Shown here: positions 1 through 7,653 of the stretch, in pieces | How the letters are laid out: every line of letters starts with the position of its first letter | How positions within the stretch are numbered: the first letter of the stretch is position 1 | Origin: Planctomycetaceae bacterium | GTDB taxonomy: Bacteria; Planctomycetota; Planctomycetia; Pirellulales; Pirellulaceae | Direction of reading: 5' to 3' | Assembly: GCA_002702965.1 (NCBI GenBank) | Contig: PADE01000052.1 | Location: 28,296 to 36,541 of the forward strand | DNA length: 8,246 bases | The notes under the pieces: generated by a model | Database searches by the model: none | Seen by the model: only the letters and a program-made list of their open reading frames with translations | Told to the model about the DNA's origin: nothing | Program-made: the position numbers and the translations under genes

Positions 1-1589
1 GTGTAGTAGGCGCGCGGATGAAGCAGCGATTCGCCCTCTTCTGAATGCAGACCCTGCACCTCTAACTCGTGGACAAACAGCTCGCGCAGTCCGTCAACCT
101 GCAACCGTACACGACGGCGCTCAGCGTCGACTGTCGCAGACCGCACCACCAGCTCACGGCGGAGAATCTCGTCACTCCCGTATTTCGCGTGGTACCGATA
201 GGTGTAACTCTGTAGCGCGTAGCTCGCGGGGTTGACGGCGGACCGCAGCGCAACCGGCTTGGTGAAAACTAGCTCGAACCCATCGGGCAAAGCCCTCATT
301 TCCTGAATCTCGAACGGCTGTCGACCGGTCCATACAAGGCGTTGCAACCCGTAGGAGGCGGTTCCCAGGCTGCTCCAGCCACGATTGCTCAATCCGGCAA
401 ATAGGCTCCCGTCGGCGCCAAACGCCATTCTTAGGACGGCCGACGCCAGGCCCTCGCGAAATGGAAAACAAGCGCCCTGGTACTCGCCGCGCACTTTTTC
501 CAGAAAAACGCGGCTGATCGAAGAGAGCGTAAATTCGCCAATAAACAACTGACCGGCAAAGGGGCCAAACTTGCCCCCCGTATCGTCCAGCAGAACGTCG
601 GTCGGTGATTGGCCGACCTTCCGATAGGGGAACCACACCGCCGGAGGCTTCAATTGAGGAAGCCGTTGCACCGCCTCTGGAACCGACACGCCTTCCGGAA
701 TCTGTTCGATGTCGCGAATCGGCGAATCGGGAAGATGCATCGAAGCCAGCGCTTCTGGATGGTGAAAGAAGGCCCCGCGGCGCATGTGATGCAGGGTATT
801 CGTGCCAACCCAGTTTCCCTGTTGATCGGTGTAGAACATATCGCCCGCCGCGTTGGCGCCGAGACCACTGGGAGAGCGCATACCCGCACAAACGGGTACC
901 AACGTTCCGTCCGGGGTAATCTTGATCCCCCAACCACGCCATTTCCCTTGCACCACACCCAAACGCGGATTGCGAATCGTGCGGTTTCGCTGGTTGGGGT
1001 TGAGCCCCAAGCCGAGATTCAAAGTAATCCACAAGTTACCATCACCATCGAGTTTTGGGCCAAAGGCGTACTCGTGATAATTTCCCGTCACCCCCCAGCC
1101 TGTGGCGACAGTCAAGTACTCATCAGCGACCTGGTCACCATCGACATCCCGTAACCGTGTCAGCTCGGTGCGCTGAGCCGTCAATAGCGCATCCCCTTGT
1201 CGAAGAAGACCTAAGGGCTCATGTAAGGCCGTCGCGAACCGGTGATACGTTACCTGGGACGGTGGTTCCTGGTAGACGTTCCCCAAGATCCAGACTTCAC
1301 CCTTGCGAATGGCGACGGCCAATCGCTGGCGATCGAGCACCGCGATTCCACTGACTTCTAACACCAGGTCGCGCGGAGCCGGCTTCCATTTCTTGGCGCG
1401 CGATCCGGTCAGTGCCTGCGAACTCGAAATCGTGACCAATCGGTAGTAGTCTTTTTCTTCCGCCGCCGCGGACCGACGATCGGGAGCAACCGACACACCG
1501 AGCGCCAGGCTCATTGCCAGTAGGACTCTCGTCACCTGAGGGGTGGCGAAAGGGGTGGCGAAGTGAAGCGTAGTCTGAAAACTCACCAT
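1..1589 (-). CDS. Secreted sorbosone/glucose-dehydrogenase-like beta-propeller protein (partial, C-terminus off the left edge)
   Basis: The minus frame starting with ATG at 1589 is open for 529 codons and runs off the window, so the C-terminus is missing. Residues about 20-43 (RVLLAMSLALGVSVA, then SAAAEE) look like a signal peptide, suggesting export. The body has features of PVC-bacterial propeller proteins related to sorbosone dehydrogenase: HEPLGLL at 123-129, a calcium-loop-like DVDGDQVADEY at 148-158, HEYAFGPKLDGDGNLWIT at 172-189, and ITPDGTLVPVCAGMRSPSGL at 224-243. A beta-rich segment with YTYRYHAKYGS (462-472) follows. No CxxCH haem motif is present in the visible part. The ATG overlaps the stop of the upstream cytochrome gene by 7 bases (ATGGTGA), implying translational coupling. 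An in-frame GTG at 1535 is an alternative start. A redox or ligand-binding role with the cytochrome is inferred; the substrate is unknown. Confidence 0.85.
   Translation of the reverse strand, partial: MVSFQTTLHFATPFATPQVTRVLLAMSLALGVSVAPDRRSAAAEEKDYYRLVTISSSQALTGSRAKKWKPAPRDLVLEVSGIAVLDRQRLAVAIRKGEVWILGNVYQEPPSQVTYHRFATALHEPLGLLRQGDALLTAQRTELTRLRDVDGDQVADEYLTVATGWGVTGNYHEYAFGPKLDGDGNLWITLNLGLGLNPNQRNRTIRNPRLGVVQGKWRGWGIKITPDGTLVPVCAGMRSPSGLGANAAGDMFYTDQQGNWVGTNTLHHMRRGAFFHHPEALASMHLPDSPIRDIEQIPEGVSVPEAVQRLPQLKPPAVWFPYRKVGQSPTDVLLDDTGGKFGPFAGQLFIGEFTLSSISRVFLEKVRGEYQGACFPFREGLASAVLRMAFGADGSLFAGLSNRGWSSLGTASYGLQRLVWTGRQPFEIQEMRALPDGFELVFTKPVALRSAVNPASYALQSYTYRYHAKYGSDEILRRELVVRSATVDAERRRVRLQVDGLRELFVHELEVQGLHSEEGESLLHPRAYY
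1539..1562. repeat. Perfect 12-bp tandem duplication in the propeller gene 5' end
   Basis: The unit aggggtggcgaa occurs twice back to back. On the coding (minus) strand it gives FATPFATP at residues 10-17, just before the presumed signal peptide. The length is a multiple of three, so the frame is kept. It lies between the overlapping ATG at 1589 and the alternative GTG at 1535, so it would be untranslated if the GTG were the true start. Confidence 0.9.
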
Positions 1590-4003
1590 TGGTAACTCAC
1601 GTGCAACGTCATCCCAGTACCCACGGTCAATGGAACAATCCACTCTAACTGCTCGTTCACACTGCGCAGTTGGCCGCGAACCGTTGCGGACGATCCGTGA
1701 AGCCGAATCGTCCAACGGTCGTCAACTCGGTACCCGTCCGGCCCACTACTGCGAATCTCTCGACCGATCGCCAACCGCAACCAGATCGGGGGGGAGCGGG
1801 GCACTTCGCCACCTGCGGGCACGATCTTCAAGTCCCTCGACAAACCCGCACGACCTGTCAGGGGAACAAAGCGATCCTCGATACGCAAATTGGGTGTGCG
1901 ATACAAGAAAGAAGGCACGCCCGTTCGATCGAGGCGGTAACCACTGAAGCGGTAACCCGCCTCGGCGCCTGTCTCCACCGGCCAAGCGGTTTTGTCGTTC
2001 GCCAATGGCGCCAATGGAATCCCCTCTGGGAAGCGGACGACCTGGTCTCCCAAGGGACGCGCGGGTGGCACAAAACGGTCGAACCAGGTGCCATGGGCAT
2101 TGAGAAAACTGCCTTGCCAGGCTTCCACGATCCGTACTTGGTCGGCGTCAAACGCCAAATGGGTCTGGGCTGGAAAGCCGACCGCGATGGCATGCGTGCC
2201 AGCCGCTTCCATAAAGGTCCGCAACACGATGGGCCGATCGCGCGGTACGACATCGAAATTGAGCGCTTTTCCCGTCACCAGTTTCTCCGGAAGTGGCTGA
2301 TCTCGAATCGTTTTTAGGTAATCCCAAATCGATGCAATCTGCCGCTCGACATCGCCGTTTAGCAGCTCCGGATTGAGACTCTTTCCTTTGGGAAAAAATG
2401 TCGGCATGCGCGTTCCACTTTTGAGCAACGCCGGGTCGAGTAAGAACGCACGAAACCACTCGGGTCGGAGTCGTTGATCGAGACCCGCCAAGTCGACACC
2501 AACGACGCCAGGTAACCACTCGCCCCGCAGCGGATGGCACTGTACGCAGCCCTGATCGAGCAAGGTCCGTCCGACCTGCACCGAGGCCCGGTCGGCCACT
2601 CGCCGTTCTCGCTGCGGCGACGAATCGTCGATATCGACGGCAGCCAACTGGCGAGCGAGATCGCCCAGATTGTCCTTTCCAAATCGCGGCATCCGGGCTA
2701 CTAGATGGAAGCGAATCTGCGAGCGCCCCTCCAGGACCGCCTGCATCCAAGGAACCAACAACTTGCGACCCACTCGGCTCAGGGAGGGCGGAATACGGCC
2801 TTCATCACCCAGTTCGACATGGTTGACCGTTTCGAACAACGACCACCGCCGGGGCCCCACACCCCCCACACCGTCACGCTCATGGCATGCAAAACAGTTC
2901 CATTTCAAGAGCCTGCCGGTAACCGCCTCCGCGGCGGAAACCGTGCGGTCTTGCGCTCCGCGCGATAGCACCTGTTGCAGCGCGCGCCGCTGCAGACGAT
3001 CCAAAGGGAATTCGGGAAAACCCCTCTGCGGACTCACCAGACACGAATGCGGTGCATCACCAGCGAGCCGGTCTAACTGGCGCGCGGGGCGCCCCGACAT
3101 ACCGCGTTGTGGATGGCAGTGGACACAGCCCAGATCGCTGAACCATCGCCGACCGCGGGCTACCAGCTCCGCGCCAACGGGTTCCACTGCGGCGACGACC
3201 GTCGCCTGCCCGTTCATTAAATAGGCCGACAGATCGGCGGCCTCGGCCGGCTCGAGCTTCATGTCGGGCATCCTTCCAGCGGGACGCACCGTGAGCGGAT
3301 CGAGTAGGAAATAACAAAGCGACCGCAAATCGTACTTGGCCGACAGCTCAACTAACGGTACCGAACGGAATGGCTGAGTCGCGTCGACCGCTTGTAGCGC
3401 CTCGCGTTCTTCGGGATCCAGTTTGAGTTCCGCCAAGCGTTTGGCTCGATCGGATAGATAGGTCTTTTCACCGCGGTAGACTGAATCCGGTTCATGACAG
3501 GCGATGCAACCGACGCGGTGGAACAAGCGTTCACCGCGCCGCTGATCTCCCTTTCTCCAGAACTCCGTCGCGACGGGAGCCGATGCACTCGAGCGAACCG
3601 CAACCGACTGCTCCTCGTTAAGCGTGGACAGAAACGCGACCAACGCTCGGGTCGCTGCCGTCCGCTCCGGGTCACTCAACGACGACAACATACCGGGCAT
3701 CGTCGTACCCGGCTTGACGGCCGCCGGGTCCAGCAAGAAACGTCGCAACCAATCGGCATGGTATCGTCGCGTGACACCGCCGAGCCTCGGTCCACGTTTC
3801 GGCTTCAGTTCCGACCGCGAGTCGGCATGGCAGGCAGTGCAACTTAATTCGCTGAGCAACAATCGCCCACCCATTTGCGGAGTCAAGACTCGCTGCCGAA
3901 TCAGACGATCAAACCCGGGAACCATCGGGTGCAGCGCGCGATCGTCGACAGTCGGTGGAGCCGCCAGCAGACTTGTCAATAACCCAACCAAGTACAGTTC
4001 CAT
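1583..4003 (-). CDS. Exported pentahaem c-type cytochrome with C-terminal beta-rich domain
   Basis: This 806-residue protein has five CxxCH haem-attachment motifs: CTACH 55-59, CIACH 166-170, CVHCH 293-297, CFACH 370-374 and CVQCH 486-490. A short hydrophobic N-terminus (LYLVGLLTSLLAA, 3-15) is a plausible signal peptide, as periplasmic haem attachment requires. Likely distal Met ligands follow haems 1, 2, 4 and 5 (TMP 101-103, RMP 244-246, RMP 437-439, RMP 532-534). The third domain has no comparable Met; His319 could substitute. Residues about 560-806 contain no CxxCH. They resemble the beta-rich tail of planctomycete cytochromes (RTFMEAAGTHAIAVGFP, LAFDADQVRIVEAWQGSF). No in-frame start lies upstream of ATG 4003 before a stop at 4088-4090, so this start is firm, although the Shine-Dalgarno is weak. 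It follows the molybdopterin-fold gene by 97 bases and overlaps the propeller gene by 7. Its probable role is electron transfer from a partner dehydrogenase; partner and acceptor are unknown. Confidence 0.93.
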   Translation of the reverse strand: MELYLVGLLTSLLAAPPTVDDRALHPMVPGFDRLIRQRVLTPQMGGRLLLSELSCTACHADSRSELKPKRGPRLGGVTRRYHADWLRRFLLDPAAVKPGTTMPGMLSSLSDPERTAATRALVAFLSTLNEEQSVAVRSSASAPVATEFWRKGDQRRGERLFHRVGCIACHEPDSVYRGEKTYLSDRAKRLAELKLDPEEREALQAVDATQPFRSVPLVELSAKYDLRSLCYFLLDPLTVRPAGRMPDMKLEPAEAADLSAYLMNGQATVVAAVEPVGAELVARGRRWFSDLGCVHCHPQRGMSGRPARQLDRLAGDAPHSCLVSPQRGFPEFPLDRLQRRALQQVLSRGAQDRTVSAAEAVTGRLLKWNCFACHERDGVGGVGPRRWSLFETVNHVELGDEGRIPPSLSRVGRKLLVPWMQAVLEGRSQIRFHLVARMPRFGKDNLGDLARQLAAVDIDDSSPQRERRVADRASVQVGRTLLDQGCVQCHPLRGEWLPGVVGVDLAGLDQRLRPEWFRAFLLDPALLKSGTRMPTFFPKGKSLNPELLNGDVERQIASIWDYLKTIRDQPLPEKLVTGKALNFDVVPRDRPIVLRTFMEAAGTHAIAVGFPAQTHLAFDADQVRIVEAWQGSFLNAHGTWFDRFVPPARPLGDQVVRFPEGIPLAPLANDKTAWPVETGAEAGYRFSGYRLDRTGVPSFLYRTPNLRIEDRFVPLTGRAGLSRDLKIVPAGGEVPRSPPIWLRLAIGREIRSSGPDGYRVDDRWTIRLHGSSATVRGQLRSVNEQLEWIVPLTVGTGMTLHVSYQW

Positions 4004-4069
4004 GGTTCGCCACTCGATCCGTCTGGGATAAGGACTGCGGGGAGCGTCGTGTCTTGGCTCAATGGGGTC

Positions 4070-4088
4070 ATGGACTCCGGCAGTCCAT
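4070..4088 (-). other. Intergenic stem-loop between the molybdopterin-fold and cytochrome genes
   Basis: Perfect 7-bp arms (atggact / agtccat) enclose a 5-base loop, ccggc. The structure lies 14 bases past the TGA of the upstream gene. No T-tract follows on the minus strand, so it does not look like an intrinsic terminator. It could be an mRNA stability or processing element in a shared transcript, or chance. Confidence 0.45.
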
Positions 4089-4102
4089 CACACATTCCTC
4101 TC

Positions 4103-4591
4103 TCACGATGACTGCTGATTGCGATGCAGCGCTTCGTGGGCTGCCTCATCCTGCGGACGATTGTCGTAACCGGGTTCCGCGGTCAACTCGATGTGATCGA
4201 TGAACTTGACGTTCGCACATTCGTCGATTTCGTCGGTGTGGCAAGCTGCGTGATCAGGAATAAAGAAGCGAACCGGGCCACCGTTACTTGCCTGCAGCGA
4301 TTTTCCGTCGAGCCGATAGATTACAAAGGCGCGCTCCCTCACCGGTTCCAGAGGGATGCTGGCGTGAAAATCATCGGCTGCGGCGTGCAGCCCCAAATGC
4401 CGGGCGGTGGGACGGGCCTGCGCCAGTTCCAACAGTCCGATCAACGTAACTGCACCTCCAGGACGCCGTGAATCGTACTGGCTGACATCCGCGATCTGGA
4501 ATTGGGATGCGATTTCGACCAGGTCGTCGAATGTCAACTCCAGGGGGCGCTCGACTTCACCATCAACCTTGACTAATACGTCACAGCTCAT
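4103..4591 (-). CDS. Stand-alone molybdopterin-dependent oxidoreductase-fold protein (sulfite oxidase type) lacking the usual catalytic cysteine
   Basis: The 162-residue protein resembles the molybdopterin-binding domain of the sulfite oxidase/YedY superfamily. Visible features are VDGEVERPLELTFDDL (9-24), VTLIGLLELA (48-57), LHAAADDFHASIPLEPV (68-84) and a GGPVRFFIPD segment (104-113), ending with CANVKFIDHIEL (125-136). In this family a Cys a few residues after the LTFDDL region normally binds molybdenum. The equivalent stretch here (ADVSQYDSRRPGG, 34-46) has none. The Cys residues present are 3, 117 and 125. No signal peptide or membrane segment is seen, so it is probably cytoplasmic. The start is favoured because the fold's first strand begins within a few residues; no clear Shine-Dalgarno precedes it. 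It begins 15 bases after the T-tract of the nrdJ terminator and precedes the cytochrome gene by 97 bases. Activity is uncertain: it may bind cofactor without classic catalysis, or be structural. Confidence 0.85.
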   Translation of the reverse strand: MSCDVLVKVDGEVERPLELTFDDLVEIASQFQIADVSQYDSRRPGGAVTLIGLLELAQARPTARHLGLHAAADDFHASIPLEPVRERAFVIYRLDGKSLQASNGGPVRFFIPDHAACHTDEIDECANVKFIDHIELTAEPGYDNRPQDEAAHEALHRNQQSS

Positions 4592-4592
4592 A

Positions 4593-4603
4593 GGGTACTA
4601 CCC
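4593..4603. promoter_or_regulatory. Short palindrome just upstream of the molybdopterin-fold gene start
   Basis: The 11-mer gggtactaccc has perfect 5-bp arms around a single base and lies 1 base upstream of the ATG at 4591. In RNA it is too tight for a good hairpin, so if functional it is more likely a protein-binding site. It may also be chance. Confidence 0.25.
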
Positions 4604-4606
4604 GCC

Positions 4607-4643
4607 AAAAAAAGGGTGCCGTCGCACTCACGCGACAGCACCC
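4607..4643 (-). terminator. Intrinsic terminator of nrdJ
   Basis: On the minus strand a 12-bp stem (arms 4643-4632 and 4625-4614, one G-U pair, otherwise perfect) closes a 6-base loop and is followed directly by seven T residues (4613-4607). It sits 55 bases past the nrdJ stop codon in the correct orientation, so it should end the nrdJ transcript. The G-U pairing works only on the minus strand; on the plus strand it is a C-A mismatch, supporting this orientation. Confidence 0.93.
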
Positions 4644-4649
4644 ATTGTA
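4644..4649 (-). promoter_or_regulatory. Possible -10 element (TACAAT) abutting the terminator
   Basis: On the minus strand TACAAT matches five of six bases of the sigma-70 -10 consensus and directly touches the first arm of the terminator. No good -35 hexamer is seen 16-18 bases upstream (TCCTGA at 17). A transcript starting 6-8 bases downstream would begin inside the first terminator arm and so lack most of the hairpin, which would let the molybdopterin-fold gene be expressed independently. The evidence is position and one hexamer only. Confidence 0.35.
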
Positions 4650-4698
4650 ACGTTCCGATTCATCGCTCAGGACCCCCGTCGGGTGCCCTGCCGGTCGA

Positions 4699-7635
4699 TT
4701 AGGAACACCCCATGCTGTTTCCACAGTTATGACAGAGGTAGCAATTCCCGTTTCGCACGGTGATCGAACCACAATTATCACAACCCGGTGCATCGGTTTG
4801 GAAGCGGGCAAACTGACTGCTGTATTTCGCGAGGGGCTCTCCATTGGTACGGTCCTTGAGTACCGCACCGGCGCGCTCAAGCAGATCCGGGTCGAGATCC
4901 AAGATTGATTCCGTCTTGGGCGACTTCGCGGTGACCGCGCCCGGCTGATTGTCAGCGAGCACCGTGTCATTTTGTGGCTTTGTCTCCTGGTAGGTCAACC
5001 CATTGGTCGCCTCCCGGTAACCGTTCATGAAGGTAATGCCCAACCAGCGAAAGATATAATCCACAACGCTCTTGGCGATCCGAATATCTTTGTTGGTGGT
5101 ATGGCCCTGTGGCTCAAAACGGGTATGTGAAAATTTGCTGACGAGTACTTCGAGGGGTACTCCATACTGCAGACTCATTGAAATGGCCGTACCGAAAGAA
5201 TCCATCAAACCACCGATCGTACTACCCTCTTTGGCCATCGTAATAAACAACTCACCCGGCCGACCGTCGTCGAACAGTCCCACAGTGATATATCCTTCGT
5301 GTCCAGCGACGCTAAATTTATGGGTAATCGACTGCCGGGTATCCGAGAGGCGTTCGCGATGAGGCCGCTTCGCGGACTTGTCATCCGCCCCCTCCTTACT
5401 CCCTTCGGACTGCGTCGAAAGAGGTTGACTCAGCTTGGATCCATCGCGGTAAATAGCGAGCGCTTTGAGGCCCATCTTCCAGCCCCACTGATAGGCTTCC
5501 CCAATTTCCTCAATCGTCGTCTCCGTCGGCATGTTCACCGTCTTGGAGATCGCCCCGGAAAGAAACGGCTGGGCTGCGGCCATCATCTTGACGTGGGCGC
5601 GCCAGGAAATGCTGCGCTCTCCCTGAGCCGGTCGAAAAGCGCAATCGAAAATCTCCAGGTGATCGTCTTGAAGATAGGGTGCCCCTTCGATCGTGTCGTG
5701 TTCATCAATATGCGCAGTAATGTCCGCGGTTTGCCGGTCGTCGTAACCCAATTCGCGCAAGCCTTCGCCTAGCGACTGGTTGACAATTTTCAGCATTCCG
5801 CCGCCGGCCAGTTGTTTGTATTTGACCAGTGCAATGTCGGGTTCGATGCCCGTCGTATCGCAATCCATCATGAAACTGATCGTGCCGGTCGGTGCCAATA
5901 CGGTCGCCTGAGCGTTGCGAAATCCCAGACGGTGACCATCCACCAGTACCTGATCCCACACGGTGCGCGCCGCATTCTTCAGGTACTCCGGTCCGGCATC
6001 ATCGATCTTCTCCACCGCTTCGCGGTGCATCTCCATAACTCGATTGAAGGGTTCGCGGTTCAGTGTATACCCGTCGAAGGGCCCGACCGCCCGGGCCAGC
6101 TCGGTACTCGTCAGATTGGCCGCTCCATGTAGCAACGCGGTGATACTGCCACACAGGCCGTAAGCCGAGTCGCTGTCGTAGGCCAGCCCACTCGTCATCA
6201 TCAGGCTACCCAAATTCGAGTACCCCAATCCCAGCGGACGGAAACGGTGGCTGTTTTCCGCGATCTCGGCTGTCGGATAGCTAGCCCGATCCACGAGGAT
6301 CTCTTGGGCGATGAAAAAGATGCGACAGGCGGCTTGAAAACGCTGCACGTCGAAATTCCCGTCCTCACGACGGAATTTCATTAGGTTAATACTCGACAAA
6401 TTGCAGGCCGTATCATCCAGAAACATGTACTCCGAACATGGATTACTGGCGTTGATGCGGCCCGAATTAGGGCAGGTGTGCCAACGATTAATAGTGGTGT
6501 CGTACTGGACTCCGGGATCACCACAATTCCACGCGCACTCGGCCATCCGATTCATTAACCAACGCGCCTTGTAGCTGGGACCATTGTGGTTGGGATCGGT
6601 GACCCAGCGTGTCGACCACTCACCGTCGTTCTCGACGGTCTGCATGTACTCGTCGGTAACCCGAACCGAGAGATTCGCATTCTGGAACAAAACCGAGCTG
6701 TACGCTTCGCCGTTGAAGTTGGATTCGTATTTACCGCTTTCGATCAGCGTGTGGGCTTTCTGCTCTTCTTTCCATTTACACTCGATGAATTCTTGAATGT
6801 CGGGATGCCAGACCTTGATGGACTGCATCTTAGCCGCTCTGCGCGTCTTACCCCCCGACTTGACGACCGCGGCAATCTGGTCATACACCCGCATAAATGA
6901 GAGCGGTCCGGAAGGTCGTCCCCCGCCGGAGAGCTTCTCGCGGCCGGAGCGGATCGTCGATAAGTCGGTACCGGTACCGGATCCGAACTTGAACAACATG
7001 GCCTCGCTGGTCGCGAGCCGCATGATGTCCTCCATATTGTCGCCTACGCTCTGAATAAAGCAGGCCGATGCTTGCGGAAATTCGTAGGGGTTCTCGGGCT
7101 GCTCCACTTGCCGCGTCTGGGGGTTCCAGAACCAGTTGCAACGGGCTCCCTTGACCGCGTATTGGCGGTGGAGACCGACGTTGAACCAAACCGGCGAATT
7201 AAAGGCGCCGTACTGGTGAAGACACAGCCAGGTTAGCTCACGATAAAAGTTCTCGGCGTCGTTCGGTCCGGCAAAGTACCCGCCGTCAGACCCCCAATCG
7301 GCGATCGTTCGACTGACTCGGTGAATCAGTTGGCGGACACTCGATTCCCGTTCCGGTTGGCCAACTTCTCCGTAAAAGTACTTGCTGACAACGACGTTGG
7401 TGGCCAGCTGGCTCCATTGACTGGGAATCTCGCAATCGGTCTGTTCAAATAACACCCCGCCGTTTTCATCCTTGATCGCGGCGCTGCGCAGTTCCCAAGA
7501 AACCGTCGCGAAGGGGTCTTCCACCGAGGGGGGACAGAAAACAGACTTCACCCGCAGGCCCGCGGCCGGATTAAAAGAAACCTGTTCGTCGACCGGAGGC
7601 AAATTTCCGACACGATCTACGTCTACGCTCGCCAT
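4699..7635 (-). CDS. nrdJ: Class II adenosylcobalamin-dependent ribonucleoside-diphosphate reductase
   Basis: This complete 978-residue enzyme makes deoxyribonucleotides using a radical generated from adenosylcobalamin, so it needs no oxygen and no NrdB-type subunit. Visible landmarks are NSPVWFNVG (146-154), first redox Cys192 in ASACFIQS, and the glycine-rich FKFGSGTGTDLS (216-226). NPCSE at 398-402 supplies Asn398, radical Cys400 and Glu402. Cys411 lies 11 residues on and matches the second redox Cys. APTGTISFMM at 581-590 is the conserved PTGT loop. Residues about 765-870 (DTRQSITHKF onward) form a TSCPD-type domain. The last 27 residues carry Cys952, 955, 965, 968, 971 and 977, a zinc-ribbon or swinging-tail arrangement. 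No N-terminal ATP cone is evident. AGGAG lies 7 bases before ATG 7635, fixing the start. It forms its own transcription unit, with regulatory sites upstream and a terminator downstream. Confidence 0.97.
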   Translation of the reverse strand: MASVDVDRVGNLPPVDEQVSFNPAAGLRVKSVFCPPSVEDPFATVSWELRSAAIKDENGGVLFEQTDCEIPSQWSQLATNVVVSKYFYGEVGQPERESSVRQLIHRVSRTIADWGSDGGYFAGPNDAENFYRELTWLCLHQYGAFNSPVWFNVGLHRQYAVKGARCNWFWNPQTRQVEQPENPYEFPQASACFIQSVGDNMEDIMRLATSEAMLFKFGSGTGTDLSTIRSGREKLSGGGRPSGPLSFMRVYDQIAAVVKSGGKTRRAAKMQSIKVWHPDIQEFIECKWKEEQKAHTLIESGKYESNFNGEAYSSVLFQNANLSVRVTDEYMQTVENDGEWSTRWVTDPNHNGPSYKARWLMNRMAECAWNCGDPGVQYDTTINRWHTCPNSGRINASNPCSEYMFLDDTACNLSSINLMKFRREDGNFDVQRFQAACRIFFIAQEILVDRASYPTAEIAENSHRFRPLGLGYSNLGSLMMTSGLAYDSDSAYGLCGSITALLHGAANLTSTELARAVGPFDGYTLNREPFNRVMEMHREAVEKIDDAGPEYLKNAARTVWDQVLVDGHRLGFRNAQATVLAPTGTISFMMDCDTTGIEPDIALVKYKQLAGGGMLKIVNQSLGEGLRELGYDDRQTADITAHIDEHDTIEGAPYLQDDHLEIFDCAFRPAQGERSISWRAHVKMMAAAQPFLSGAISKTVNMPTETTIEEIGEAYQWGWKMGLKALAIYRDGSKLSQPLSTQSEGSKEGADDKSAKRPHRERLSDTRQSITHKFSVAGHEGYITVGLFDDGRPGELFITMAKEGSTIGGLMDSFGTAISMSLQYGVPLEVLVSKFSHTRFEPQGHTTNKDIRIAKSVVDYIFRWLGITFMNGYREATNGLTYQETKPQNDTVLADNQPGAVTAKSPKTESILDLDPDLLERAGAVLKDRTNGEPLAKYSSQFARFQTDAPGCDNCGSITVRNGNCYLCHNCGNSMGCS

Positions 7636-7642
7636 CGATCAA

Positions 7643-7647
7643 CTCCT
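7643..7647 (-). promoter_or_regulatory. Shine-Dalgarno of nrdJ
   Basis: AGGAG on the minus strand lies 7 bases before the ATG at 7635. It is the only strong ribosome-binding site seen in the window and it decides the nrdJ start. Confidence 0.85.
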
Positions 7648-7653
7648 TTTGGT

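Noticed and set aside
172..1032. A 286-codon minus-strand open frame and a 181-codon plus-strand frame (609-1154).
   Set aside because: Both are overlapped by the 529-codon frame that has a signal peptide and family motifs; their own translations are Arg/Ser/Pro-rich and match nothing recognisable.
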